Source: Flavobacteriaceae bacterium
GTDB taxonomy: Bacteria > Bacteroidota > Bacteroidia > Flavobacteriales > Flavobacteriaceae
NCBI GenBank assembly: GCA_947488595.1
Contig: CANKZI010000003.1
Location: 62,001-126,000, forward strand
DNA: 64,000 nucleotides
Direction of reading: 5' to 3'
Shown: positions 35,869-44,770 of the stretch, one piece after another
How positions within the stretch are numbered: the stretch's first letter is position 1
Layout of the letters: each line of letters begins with the position of its first letter
Position numbers and translations under genes: made by a program
The notes under the pieces: generated by a model
Seen by the model: only the letters and a program-made list of their open reading frames with translations
What the model was told of the DNA's origin: nothing
The model's database searches: none

Positions 35869-37695
35869 ATGAAAAAAATTACACTATTCCTAGCCATTCT
35901 ATGCTGCTTCAATCTCAATGCCCAGCGCAAAGTTGCCAAGCAAATAGAGACTTTAATTGCCCAAAAGGCAGTGTTCCAGAACTTTTCGGTATTGACACCA
36001 GCAACGTCATTTTCTAACAGAGCTTATGAAAATGTGGTTGCCAACGCATCATTAGCGACAATCAATTCAAGTGTTGTAAACCAAATTGTAAATCAAAAAT
36101 TACAAACGATTGCAATTGCTATTCCTTACAACAATGAAATTATCAACGTACAATTGTATAAAGTAAATCTTTTTGCCGAAGGATTTCATTTGGATACCGA
36201 CAAAGCCACTGCTGTCAATTATAATCCTGGTGTTTATTACAGAGGAATTATTGATGGCGATAGCAATTCGGTTGCATCAATTAACTTTTTCAATGGCGAA
36301 ATGAACGGAATTGTATCTAATACAAGACTAAGTAATTTGGTTATCGGTAAATTAAATACGCCAAATAATACAAGTGATTATATTATTTATGCCGATCAAA
36401 ACATGAAAATTACTCAGGATTTTAATTGTCATACTGACGATAAAAATATTGCTGCGGACCTTGAAATCCGCAGTAGCGATAACGCTAATGTTAGCAGTTA
36501 TAGATGTGTTACAATGTATTTTGAATTGGACTACAATTTATACCAAGCCAATGGAAGCAATATTTTTACTGCAACCAATTGGGCGAGTTCGGTTTTTAAT
36601 AACATGCAAACTTTGTATGACAACGATGGCATTACTATTGCCCTTAAATCCCTATTCATTTGGACTACACCAGATCCTTATTCTGGTGGAGACTCATCAG
36701 AATATTTGGCACAATTTTTTCAAAACCGTCCGGCTTTCGATGCTGATGTAGCCTCATTGATGGGATTAGATCCAGGAGGACTTGGCGGCTTGGCTTCGAG
36801 CATTGGTGGTCTATGTACTGAAGCCACTAGAAGTTATTCCGACGTTGACTTTGGCTTCGACACTGTTCCTGTTTACTCTTGGACTGTGCAAGTTTTAACT
36901 CACGAGAATGGTCACGTTTTGGGGTCAAGACATACACATGCTTGTGTTTGGAATGGCAATGGAACCAGTATCGACGGATGTGCAGGATTTCAAGAAGGTG
37001 GTTGCGCTGATGGCGTGATTCCGTCACCTTCTGAAAAAGGAACCATTATGAGTTATTGTCATTTGGTTTCTGGAGTGGGAATTAGTTTTAACAACGGTTT
37101 TGGCCCACAACCAGCGGATGCAATAATTAGTAATGTCGAATTTTCAAACTGTTTAAGTACAGGATGTTTAGGTGCTTGTACCAATCGTATTAGTAATATT
37201 ACCGTTGCAGCACTTACTCCATCATCGGTGTTGATCAATTGGTCAGATGAAACAATGCCAGACCAATGGGAATTATCGGTTACAGCAGTTGGAGACGAAT
37301 TTGAACTCTCAGAAATTTCAAATATACCATCATTTACTGCTTATGATATAATACCAAATACGGATTACCGAATCAAAATTCGTCCGTTATGTGGTCAAAA
37401 TCTAGCAACTAATTTTGTAGAATATATTTTTAACAGTAGCAATTTAGGAATTGGAACCAACAACAGGCTCAATTTTGCTTATTATCCAAATCCAACAAAA
37501 GACTTGGTTACCATTGATGCACAATCAACAATAACTGATGTTTATGTTTATAATATTGAAGGAAGATTGTTGTACCACAAAACCGTTAACGCAACAACAA
37601 CTAAAGTAGATATGGCTGCTTTTGCCGCTGGCACTTATTTCTTTAAATTAATTGGAGATGGCGCTCAAGCCAATTTCAAAATACTGAAAATGTAG
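35869..37695 (+). CDS. Secreted metzincin protease (reprolysin-like) with T9SS sorting tail
   Basis: 608 residues. Signal peptide MKKITLFLAILCCFNLNA, propeptide-like region to about 190 with a Cys (DFNCHTD) that could act as a cysteine switch, then the catalytic domain with the zinc motif HENGHVLGSRH (H345-H355) and a Met-turn region (KGTIMSYCHL). A fibronectin-III-like domain spans about 440-520. The C-terminus (about 535-608, YYPNPTKDLVTIDAQ ... AGTYFFKLIGDGAQANFKILKM) is the T9SS type A sorting domain. Probably an extracellular protein-degrading enzyme; substrate unknown. Confidence 0.92.
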   Translation: MKKITLFLAILCCFNLNAQRKVAKQIETLIAQKAVFQNFSVLTPATSFSNRAYENVVANASLATINSSVVNQIVNQKLQTIAIAIPYNNEIINVQLYKVNLFAEGFHLDTDKATAVNYNPGVYYRGIIDGDSNSVASINFFNGEMNGIVSNTRLSNLVIGKLNTPNNTSDYIIYADQNMKITQDFNCHTDDKNIAADLEIRSSDNANVSSYRCVTMYFELDYNLYQANGSNIFTATNWASSVFNNMQTLYDNDGITIALKSLFIWTTPDPYSGGDSSEYLAQFFQNRPAFDADVASLMGLDPGGLGGLASSIGGLCTEATRSYSDVDFGFDTVPVYSWTVQVLTHENGHVLGSRHTHACVWNGNGTSIDGCAGFQEGGCADGVIPSPSEKGTIMSYCHLVSGVGISFNNGFGPQPADAIISNVEFSNCLSTGCLGACTNRISNITVAALTPSSVLINWSDETMPDQWELSVTAVGDEFELSEISNIPSFTAYDIIPNTDYRIKIRPLCGQNLATNFVEYIFNSSNLGIGTNNRLNFAYYPNPTKDLVTIDAQSTITDVYVYNIEGRLLYHKTVNATTTKVDMAAFAAGTYFFKLIGDGAQANFKILKM

Positions 37696-37712
37696 TTTTT
37701 ATCAATTTCATA

Positions 37713-37748
37713 AAAAAGCCGTCAGTTTTAAAATTGATGGCTTTTTTT
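37713..37748. terminator. Bidirectional terminator between protease gene and mfd
   Basis: AAAAAAGCCGTCAGTTTTA and its complement AAATTGATGGCTTTTTT form a continuous stem with two G-T wobble pairs, A-run on the left and T-run on the right. It serves the plus-strand protease gene (ends 37695) and the minus-strand mfd (ends 37767). Confidence 0.85.
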
Positions 37749-37766
37749 ATGGATTAAAATAATTAG

Positions 37767-40700
37767 TTAAACCAAACCAATCAGCGACAGCGCTTTGTTT
37801 ATCGACTTTACATTCTCAAAAGTCAATAACAGTCGTAATCCGTTGGTGGTTTGCTTTTCTTTCATGCGGCAAATTGTCGGATTTTTTTGTACAAACTGCA
37901 ACACCTTATGAAATTGATTGGAAGTATAATAAGCGGATTGCTGATCGGCCACAAAATAACAAATCATCTTACCTTGTTTCATAATCAATTTTTCGATGCC
38001 TAATTTGGTTGCAATCCATTTGATGCGGATACTGTTCAATAACGAAATGGCTTGTTTCGGCAAAGGGCCAAAACGGTCAATTAACTTTTTTTCGAATGCT
38101 AAAAGTGCAGCTTCATCTTTTATCAAACTCAACTCATTATACAAATTCAATCGCTCCGAAATGTTATTGATGTATTCGTCCGAAAACAACAATTCGAAAT
38201 CGGTATCTATCGTCAGGTCTTTTACATATTCTTTTTCGACCGTATCATTTTCGTCTGTATATAAATCTTTGAACTCATTTTCTTTAAGTTCATCAATGGC
38301 TTCATTCATGATTTTTTGATAGGTTTCAAAACCAATTTCGTTGATAAAACCACTTTGTTCTCCGCCCAACAAATCGCCGGCGCCACGAATTTCCAAATCC
38401 TTCATCGCAATATTAAAACCGCTGCCCAACTCACTAAACTGCTCCAAAGCTTGAATGCGCTTGCGTGCATCGTCGGTCATCGCCGAATAGGGTGGGCATA
38501 TAAAATAACAAAAGGCTTTTTTGTTACTTCGGCCCACGCGTCCACGCATCTGATGCAAGTCAGACAATCCAAAATTATTGGCATTATTGATAAAAATAGT
38601 ATTGGCATTGGGCACATCCAAACCACTTTCTATAATTGTTGTGGCAACCAAAACATCAAATTCGCCGTTCATAAAAGCCAACATCAGTTCTTCTAATTTT
38701 TTGCCTTCCATTTGGCCGTGACCAATTCCAACCCTAGCATTCGGAACCAATCGTTGGATCATTCCCGCCACTTCTTTGATGTTTTCGATTCGGTTATTGA
38801 TAAAAAAAACTTGACCATTTCTTTGAATTTCATACGAAATTGCATCCCGAATCAATTCTTCATTAAAGCCAACCACGTTGGTTTCGATTGGATAGCGATT
38901 GGGCGGCGGGGTTGTAATAATTGACAAATCGCGTGCTGCCATTAACGAAAATTGCAAAGTCCTCGGAATGGGCGTTGCGGTCAAAGTCAAAGTGTCAACA
39001 TTGGCCGAAATGGTTTTTAATTTGTCTTTTACATTGACCCCAAATTTTTGTTCTTCGTCAATAATCAACAATCCCAAATCTTTAAAAACCACATTTTTAT
39101 TGACCAATTGATGTGTTCCTATAACAATATCTAATTTTCCTTCAGCCAATTCTTTTAAGGTTTCCGACTTCTGTTTTGCAGTTCTAAAACGGTTCAAATA
39201 ACCAATGGTTACTGGCATTTCTTTTAATCTTTCGGTAAAAGTTCGAAAATGTTGGTAAGCCAGAATCGTCGTAGGTACCAAAATCGCCACCTGCTTGCCG
39301 TTATCAACCGCTTTGAATGCGGCACGAATGGCCACTTCGGTTTTTCCAAAACCCACATCACCACAGACCAAACGATCCATGGGTCGTTCGCTTTCCATAT
39401 CGGCTTTTACTTCTTGCGTCGATTTAGTTTGGTCGGGCGTATCTTCATATATAAATGAACTCTCCAATTCCAATTGAAGATAGCTGTCTGGCGCAAATGC
39501 AAATCCTTTGTCCAATCGTCTTTTTGCGTACAACTGAATCAAATTGAACGCAATATGTTTGACGCGTGCTTTGGTTTTTTGCTTTAAAACTTTCCAAGCA
39601 TTCGAACCTAATTTATAAATTTTTGGAGGCGTACCGTCTTTTCCGTTGAATTTTGAAATTTTATGAAGTGAATGAATACTTACATATACAATATCGTTAT
39701 CAGCATAAACAAGTTTGATGGCTTCTTGGGTTTTACCTTCGACCTGAATTTTCTGCAGACCGCCAAATTTTCCTATTCCGTGATCAATATGCGTCACATA
39801 ATCGCCAACAGAAAGCGTTGTCAACTCTTTAAGCGTGATGGTTTGCTTTTTAGAATAGCCGTTTTTAATACTGAATTTATGGTAACGCTCAAAAATTTGA
39901 TGGTCGGTGTAACAAGCAATCTGGTTTTCTTCGTCAACAAAACCTTGGTACAAAGGCAAAGTAATGGTTTCATATTGTTTGCGAATACTTTCGGAATTGA
40001 CTTCGTCTAAAGATTCAAAAATATCATGAAAGCGTTTGGCTTGCGCATCATTAGAACAAAAAAGATAATTTTTGATGCCGTTAAAATGATTGTCATTCAA
40101 ATTATTGAGTAACAAATCAAATTGTTTGTTAAAAGACGGTTGTGGTACAATATGAAATTCAAACGTTTTTTGGGTTTTAAAAACCGCTTTGTTTCCTATT
40201 TCTACCAATGTAAAATCCAGTGCTTTTTTAATAAAAGCCGACTGATTCAAAAACAATTGCTCTGGTGCGGCGTGTTTAATATCTTTGGATAAATTTTCAA
40301 ACGCAATACCAGCTTTTGCAAACATCATATCCAATTTGCTAAAAAGCGATTCGGTATTTTGGATAAAAAGAATGGATTTGGGATTGATATAATCTAAAAA
40401 ACTTTCGCGTTCTTCTTGAAAAAATTTATTTTCAACATTGGGTATAATCGTAATTTTCTTTTGTCTTTCGATTGACAATTGGGTTTCGACATCAAAACTT
40501 CGAATAGTTTCGACTTCATTACCAAAAAATTCGATTCGGTAAGGATTGTCATTTGAAAAAGAAAAAACATCAATAATACCGCCACGAACAGAAAACTCTC
40601 CTGGCTCCGAAATAAAATCGACGCGTTTGAATTCATATTCAAATAACACTTCGTTGATAAAATCTATTGAAATTTTATCGGCAACAGCCACTTTTAAAGT

Positions 40701-41123
40701 GTTTTTATCCAATTCTTTTTTAGTAACCACTTTTTCGAAAATTGCCTCGGGATAAGTAACAATAATGGATGGTTTTTTGCGCGAATTGATTCGGTTTAAA
40801 ACTTCGGCACGCAACAAAATATTAGCATTATCAGTATCCTCAATTTGATAAGGATTGCGGAAAGAACCAGGATAAAAAAGCACATCTTCGTCATTGATGA
40901 GCTGCTCCAAATCGTTTAAATAATAGGCCGCTTCTTCTTTATCGTTAAGAATCAATAAAAACGGAGTTTCGGCATTCGAAAAAAGTGCTTTTACAACAAA
41001 CGATAATGAAGAACCTACAAGACCTTTGAGAAGGATTTTTTGTTCGCGAATCGAAATGTTTTCGATAATTTGCTTGATTTTCGCCGAACTATCGTATTGT
41101 CGAAATGATTTTGATTTACTCAA
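37767..41123 (-). CDS. mfd: Transcription-repair coupling factor Mfd
   Basis: 1118 residues. The UvrB-homologous N-terminal region is followed by the RNA-polymerase interaction domain (about 440-510, TLSVGDYVTHIDHGIGKFGGL). The helicase lobes have Walker A GDVGFGKTEVAIRAAF, DEEQ box LLIIDEEQKFGV, TATPIPRTL and MRGRVGRSNKKAFCYF, and a C-terminal TRCF domain ends the protein. It releases stalled RNA polymerase and recruits the UvrABC repair system. Its start overlaps the stop of the upstream lipoprotein gene by 4 bp (ATGA). Confidence 0.97.
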   Translation of the reverse strand: MSKSKSFRQYDSSAKIKQIIENISIREQKILLKGLVGSSLSFVVKALFSNAETPFLLILNDKEEAAYYLNDLEQLINDEDVLFYPGSFRNPYQIEDTDNANILLRAEVLNRINSRKKPSIIVTYPEAIFEKVVTKKELDKNTLKVAVADKISIDFINEVLFEYEFKRVDFISEPGEFSVRGGIIDVFSFSNDNPYRIEFFGNEVETIRSFDVETQLSIERQKKITIIPNVENKFFQEERESFLDYINPKSILFIQNTESLFSKLDMMFAKAGIAFENLSKDIKHAAPEQLFLNQSAFIKKALDFTLVEIGNKAVFKTQKTFEFHIVPQPSFNKQFDLLLNNLNDNHFNGIKNYLFCSNDAQAKRFHDIFESLDEVNSESIRKQYETITLPLYQGFVDEENQIACYTDHQIFERYHKFSIKNGYSKKQTITLKELTTLSVGDYVTHIDHGIGKFGGLQKIQVEGKTQEAIKLVYADNDIVYVSIHSLHKISKFNGKDGTPPKIYKLGSNAWKVLKQKTKARVKHIAFNLIQLYAKRRLDKGFAFAPDSYLQLELESSFIYEDTPDQTKSTQEVKADMESERPMDRLVCGDVGFGKTEVAIRAAFKAVDNGKQVAILVPTTILAYQHFRTFTERLKEMPVTIGYLNRFRTAKQKSETLKELAEGKLDIVIGTHQLVNKNVVFKDLGLLIIDEEQKFGVNVKDKLKTISANVDTLTLTATPIPRTLQFSLMAARDLSIITTPPPNRYPIETNVVGFNEELIRDAISYEIQRNGQVFFINNRIENIKEVAGMIQRLVPNARVGIGHGQMEGKKLEELMLAFMNGEFDVLVATTIIESGLDVPNANTIFINNANNFGLSDLHQMRGRVGRSNKKAFCYFICPPYSAMTDDARKRIQALEQFSELGSGFNIAMKDLEIRGAGDLLGGEQSGFINEIGFETYQKIMNEAIDELKENEFKDLYTDENDTVEKEYVKDLTIDTDFELLFSDEYINNISERLNLYNELSLIKDEAALLAFEKKLIDRFGPLPKQAISLLNSIRIKWIATKLGIEKLIMKQGKMICYFVADQQSAYYTSNQFHKVLQFVQKNPTICRMKEKQTTNGLRLLLTFENVKSINKALSLIGLV

Positions 41124-41719
41124 TTTTTAGGCAAATTATTGGTTGGTTTTGTTGACGGAATGGCGCGCGAAGTATCGAGCATTCTTATCATATCTGATTC
41201 GCCTTGTTCTAACGGAATTTGTTCTTTTTGTATTACTTCTTCCATTTGACGAGACAAACCTGCCAATTCCTGATTGATTTCGGCGAACAAAGGTGTAATT
41301 TTTTGTGCTGGGATATCATCAAGGTTGATGAATAAATCGAGGGTTTTTATTTTGGAAGCCAAAGCGGCAATACGGCTTTTTATCTCGGGTTTTGTGAATT
41401 TTATCGGAATATTATTATTTAAATCGGTCACTTTTTTAGACAAGGCTTTTGCTTTTTTTTGGAAAGCACCAATTGAACTTTTGGGTTTTTGTCTTAATTC
41501 TGTTAAAAACATCCGCCACTCTGACCAATTACTCACCACATTTTGGGTCTGTGGGTTTAAAGTGGGCGTACTAAAACCCCACGCTTTGTTGATTTGAGTA
41601 AATACGATTTCCTTTTTTTTGAGGTCTTTCAATTGTGCTGTCTGGCGTTTGATGGTATCATCTTGACAAGAAAAGACCAAAAAGACCAAAACAACTAAAT
41701 AACGATAACTGATTTTCAT
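41120..41719 (-). CDS. Small lipoprotein of unknown function, translationally coupled to mfd
   Basis: 199 residues from ATG 41719: MKISYRYLVVLVFLVFSCQDDT, a lipoprotein signal with acid residues after Cys, then a helical Lys-rich body (QTAQLKDLKKKEIVF, KPKSSIGAFQKKAKALSKKV) with probable coiled coils. The track start adds 20 residues. It ends in the 4-bp ATGA overlap with mfd. I recognise no family; an envelope lipoprotein in front of a DNA repair factor is likely positional. Confidence 0.75.
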   Translation of the reverse strand: MKISYRYLVVLVFLVFSCQDDTIKRQTAQLKDLKKKEIVFTQINKAWGFSTPTLNPQTQNVVSNWSEWRMFLTELRQKPKSSIGAFQKKAKALSKKVTDLNNNIPIKFTKPEIKSRIAALASKIKTLDLFINLDDIPAQKITPLFAEINQELAGLSRQMEEVIQKEQIPLEQGESDMIRMLDTSRAIPSTKPTNNLPKN

Positions 41720-41736
41720 TCGAAACAATTTGTTTG

Positions 41737-41744
41737 CAAAGTTA
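41737..41744 (-). promoter_or_regulatory. Promoter -7 box TAACTTTG for the lipoprotein-mfd operon
   Basis: The minus strand reads TAACTTTG (TAnnTTTG), 17 bp before ATG 41719; supports the shortened start. Confidence 0.5.
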
Positions 41745-41911
41745 GTGTTTTTTGCTTTTTTAGCTTGTGAATTATACAATTTTCACAATTATTTAATTGC
41801 TGTAAAAAGTCAAAACTAATATTAGTTGGCTTCTTATTAATGTAAAAAAGCAACCCAATTGGAACGAAAAACAATCTAATGAAAAGCGAACATATTACTT
41901 CACGAAAACGT

Positions 41912-41919
41912 TATATTTG
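41912..41919 (+). promoter_or_regulatory. Threonine dehydrogenase-like gene -7 box TATATTTG
   Basis: TATATTTG matches TAnnTTTG, 21 bp before the ATG at 41941. Confidence 0.5.
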
Positions 41920-41940
41920 TTGTGCTAAATTATAGTTGAT

Positions 41941-42879
41941 ATGCCTACAAAAATTTTAATTATTGGTGCTTGTGGTCAGATTGGTACCGAGCTTACCCAA
42001 AAACTTCGCGCAATTTATGGTACTGAAAATGTAATTGCTTCGGATATTAGAAAGTTGAATATTGACGTTGTTAATTCGGGTCCGTTTGAAGTCATCAATG
42101 CGTTGGATTTTAATCAGATAGAACATTTGGTTGAAGTGCATCATATAACAGATGTGTATTTGATGGCAGCATTGCTTTCGGCTACAGCCGAGAAAAACCC
42201 AGCATTTGCTTGGGATTTGAATATGAATTCGTTATTTCATGTGTTGAATTTAGCAAAAGCAAAGAAAATTAAAAAAATATTTTGGCCTTCAAGTATTGCT
42301 GTGTTTGGACCAACAACACCTAAAGAAAATACACCACAATATACGATTATGGAACCGTCAACAGTCTATGGTATCAGCAAACAATCAGGCGAAAGATGGT
42401 GCGAATATTACCATCACATTTTTGGCGTTGACGTGCGAAGCATTCGTTATCCTGGACTGATCAGTTGGTCTTCGCCACCAGGTGGTGGAACGACCGACTA
42501 TGCGGTCGACATTTTTCACAAAGCATTGACTGATAAAAGATACGACTGTTTTTTATCGGCACAAACCAAAATGCCGATGATGTATATGGATGACGCGATT
42601 CGGGCAACGATTGCCATAATGCAAGCACCAGCTGATGCAATAAAAATTCATTCTTCCTATAATTTGGCGGCGATGAGTTTTACGCCTGAAACCATTGCCG
42701 CTGAAATAAAAAAACACATTCCTGATTTTGAAATTGCATACCATACCGATTCTAGACAAAAAATTGCCGACAGTTGGCCAGCAAGTATTGATGATGGTAA
42801 TGCTCGAACAGATTGGGGTTGGCAACATAAATATGATCTTGCATCGATGACAGAGGACATGCTGGAGCATTTAAAATAA
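41941..42879 (+). CDS. NAD-dependent epimerase/dehydratase family, L-threonine 3-dehydrogenase type
   Basis: 312 residues, extended SDR. N-terminal NAD motif ILIIGACGQIGTELTQKLR, and active-site YxxxK in TVYGISKQSGERWCEYYHH. Other family marks are WPSSIAVFGPTTPKENTPQ and RYPGLISWSSPPGGGTTDYAVDIFHKAL, which match the short-chain L-threonine 3-dehydrogenases of Bacteroidetes (not the zinc MDR type). It would oxidise L-threonine to 2-amino-3-ketobutyrate; kbl is not in the window. Confidence 0.85.
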   Translation: MPTKILIIGACGQIGTELTQKLRAIYGTENVIASDIRKLNIDVVNSGPFEVINALDFNQIEHLVEVHHITDVYLMAALLSATAEKNPAFAWDLNMNSLFHVLNLAKAKKIKKIFWPSSIAVFGPTTPKENTPQYTIMEPSTVYGISKQSGERWCEYYHHIFGVDVRSIRYPGLISWSSPPGGGTTDYAVDIFHKALTDKRYDCFLSAQTKMPMMYMDDAIRATIAIMQAPADAIKIHSSYNLAAMSFTPETIAAEIKKHIPDFEIAYHTDSRQKIADSWPASIDDGNARTDWGWQHKYDLASMTEDMLEHLK

Positions 42880-42912
42880 AAAACGCCATTCCAAATTTGA
42901 AATGGCGTTTTT
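42879..42912. terminator. Bidirectional terminator between epimerase and globin genes
   Basis: AAAAACGCCATTCCAAATTTG and AAATGGCGTTTTT form a near-perfect hairpin (AAAAACGCCATT / AATGGCGTTTTT around CCAAATTTGA). It lies directly after the stop at 42879, facing the minus-strand globin gene. Confidence 0.85.
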
Positions 42913-42953
42913 ACCTAAAATTACGGGATATATTGGGAGCAATCTTCTCTTTA

Positions 42954-43550
42954 TTATTCTTGAACAATAGGACCTTTTAAACTTAATAATACGTCGACAA
43001 TATCAGCATACAATTCGCTATCAGCAGGAACGCCATTCACGACAGCTGCTGCTCCAACATAACCAACAAACTTATTGTAGTCTGCTTCAGTAGATTTTAC
43101 GCCCATTCTCCCATTTATGGAAGGATCGTGTGCTTCAACCATACCCAAACCAGAATAGGTGTTGATGGCATTTGTGCCTCCTGTGTTGAAAGAGAAAAAA
43201 TCAGTAAAATTATCTACCAATATTGCCAAATTGGTGGTGTTCCCGGCAGACACTTCTCCCAGCAATGGTGCAAAGTGTGCTGATAAATTGCCTTGAGCGC
43301 CACTTTGAATGTCAGCAACTATAAGACCAACAGTACTATTTACCACTTTTCTGTAAGATAAACGGCCCTCTTCTATTAAAACTCCATCAACAGCGTCTGG
43401 ATCTTGAATCATTTTTGTTCCGCCTAATCTTTCGTAGATTGATGCTTCTAATATTGGTGTTGTCGTGTCATCATCATCATTACAAGATGTGAAAAACGCA
43501 ACTGTTCCAATTACCATTACACTGAGTGCGATTTTTGAAAACTTTTTCAT
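42954..43550 (-). CDS. Truncated-haemoglobin-like surface lipoprotein
   Basis: 198 residues. Signal and lipobox end at Cys23 (VAFFTSCNDDDD); the acidic run after Cys is like the Bacteroidetes surface-export signal. The body starts SIYERLGGTKM, the classic group 1 truncated globin opening, and keeps a proximal-His region MVEAHDPSINGRMGV (H141) and the C-terminal helices TEADYNKFVGYVGAAAV. It is diverged, with an insert after residue 50. Haem binding, and an oxygen or NO role, are inferred. It lies 17 bp after the HMA-like gene on the same transcript. Confidence 0.75.
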   Translation of the reverse strand: MKKFSKIALSVMVIGTVAFFTSCNDDDDTTTPILEASIYERLGGTKMIQDPDAVDGVLIEEGRLSYRKVVNSTVGLIVADIQSGAQGNLSAHFAPLLGEVSAGNTTNLAILVDNFTDFFSFNTGGTNAINTYSGLGMVEAHDPSINGRMGVKSTEADYNKFVGYVGAAAVVNGVPADSELYADIVDVLLSLKGPIVQE

Positions 43551-43567
43551 AATAATACTATTTAGAG

Positions 43568-44002
43568 TTAATTAAAAATACTTTGTATGCCTCTTGAAAA
43601 CTTATAACTAAAGCTGTCGCGGTTCATCACGGGACAGACTTTTTTACTGGCTAAATTTTCTGGTAAAATAAACCGTTGGGCATTATAATTTCCCAATGCC
43701 ATTAATTGATTATAAACTTTTTCGGAATTGGCGATTTTGTTGTCGTGAAAAAAAACAATTACATTTCTCTTCACTATTACATCGCTTTTTACTCCTGGAA
43801 TTGTTTTGATTTTGTTTTGTATGTCGATTGCTCCGATAGAATCAAATGGTTTATCAAAGTCAATGCGGCTCACTTGAATCGTTGCGTTCTCAATGACAAT
43901 TGGTTTTGCTGTTGCGATATGAATCACCAAAACGACAAATAGCAATAGAACAACACAGAATAGGCTTCCGACGGCTATTTTTACTTTTTTGTTGATTTTC
44001 AT
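43568..44002 (-). CDS. Membrane-anchored small protein with HMA-like fold
   Basis: 144 residues. One N-terminal membrane helix (VKIAVGSLFCVVLLLFVVLVIHIAT) is followed by a soluble alpha/beta part, IQVSRIDFDKPFDSIGAIDIQNKIKTIPGVKSDVIVKRNVIVFFHDNKIANSEKVYNQLMALG, with the beta-alpha-beta-beta-alpha-beta order of heavy-metal-associated domains but no CxxC. The C-terminus has KVCPVMNRDSFSY. Upstream of and 17 bp from the globin gene. A role in metal or haem handling with the globin is only suggested. Confidence 0.65.
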   Translation of the reverse strand: MKINKKVKIAVGSLFCVVLLLFVVLVIHIATAKPIVIENATIQVSRIDFDKPFDSIGAIDIQNKIKTIPGVKSDVIVKRNVIVFFHDNKIANSEKVYNQLMALGNYNAQRFILPENLASKKVCPVMNRDSFSYKFSRGIQSIFN

Positions 44003-44221
44003 AATCCTAGATTTTGTCTGTTCTTATTGGTTTGTTTTTGCATTTACGTACATAAAAGCCATTTGATTTTTGTTCAGATAAAATAAATGAAAGAGATCGC
44101 TTATTTATATTTATTTTAAATAATTAAGTTATTATCTATTACCTTTTTTTTTAAAAGCATTATGCAATTTTAGCATATAAAAAACAATAAACAAAGCATT
44201 TAAAGATAATAAAAGATTAAA

Positions 44222-44731
44222 TTATCTTTTCAGTAATTCTCGCAAGAGGTTTTCATCAAAATTTGTTTTTATTGTAACAACTTCGTTGGTGTTTTTATTT
44301 GGAATGGTCATCGAAAGTACATAATGTGCTATCTTCCATTTGCCGTTTTGTTGGATAAGCACACCAGAACCCCGACAGATTTTCATTTGGGTAGTTAATA
44401 ATTCATCAAACCAAGCGGTTTTATAGTCGTCACTAAAGTAGATATTTCGTTCGACAGCAACAAATGACCATGCTTTTCCTTTGTCGAAATAAGGTTTTGA
44501 GAAAGTTTTAAAAGCTTGTTGTTGCCAGTTCTCGGTTGGATCGGTACCAACAAAAACCCCATGATTTGTCATCATATCAAAATATGCATCAAAATTAGCA
44601 TCTGCTGCGGCTTTGTGCCAAGCATTAAGCGTCGTATTTATAGTTGCTTTTTGTTCGATTAACTTAGAAGAAAGATGAGATTTACAAGATAATAAAAGCA
44701 ATAAGAACAATGGAAATGTATATTTCATCAT
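44222..44731 (-). CDS. NTF2-like (SnoaL/DUF4440-type) lipoprotein
   Basis: 169 residues from the ATG at 44731 (MMKYTFPLFLLLLLSCKS, lipoprotein signal). The body is one NTF2-like cone: TLNAWHKAAADANFDAYFDMMTNHGVFVGTDPTENW and YKTAWFDELLTTQMKICRGSGVLIQQNGKWKIAHYVLSM. Such domains bind small molecules or act as enzyme supports; no catalytic set is obvious. It ends the run downstream of amtB, 39 bp from its stop. Confidence 0.82.
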   Translation of the reverse strand: MMKYTFPLFLLLLLSCKSHLSSKLIEQKATINTTLNAWHKAAADANFDAYFDMMTNHGVFVGTDPTENWQQQAFKTFSKPYFDKGKAWSFVAVERNIYFSDDYKTAWFDELLTTQMKICRGSGVLIQQNGKWKIAHYVLSMTIPNKNTNEVVTIKTNFDENLLRELLKR

Positions 44732-44770
44732 TAGATTTTTATGCGCTAAAATATACAAAAATAATGTAGG

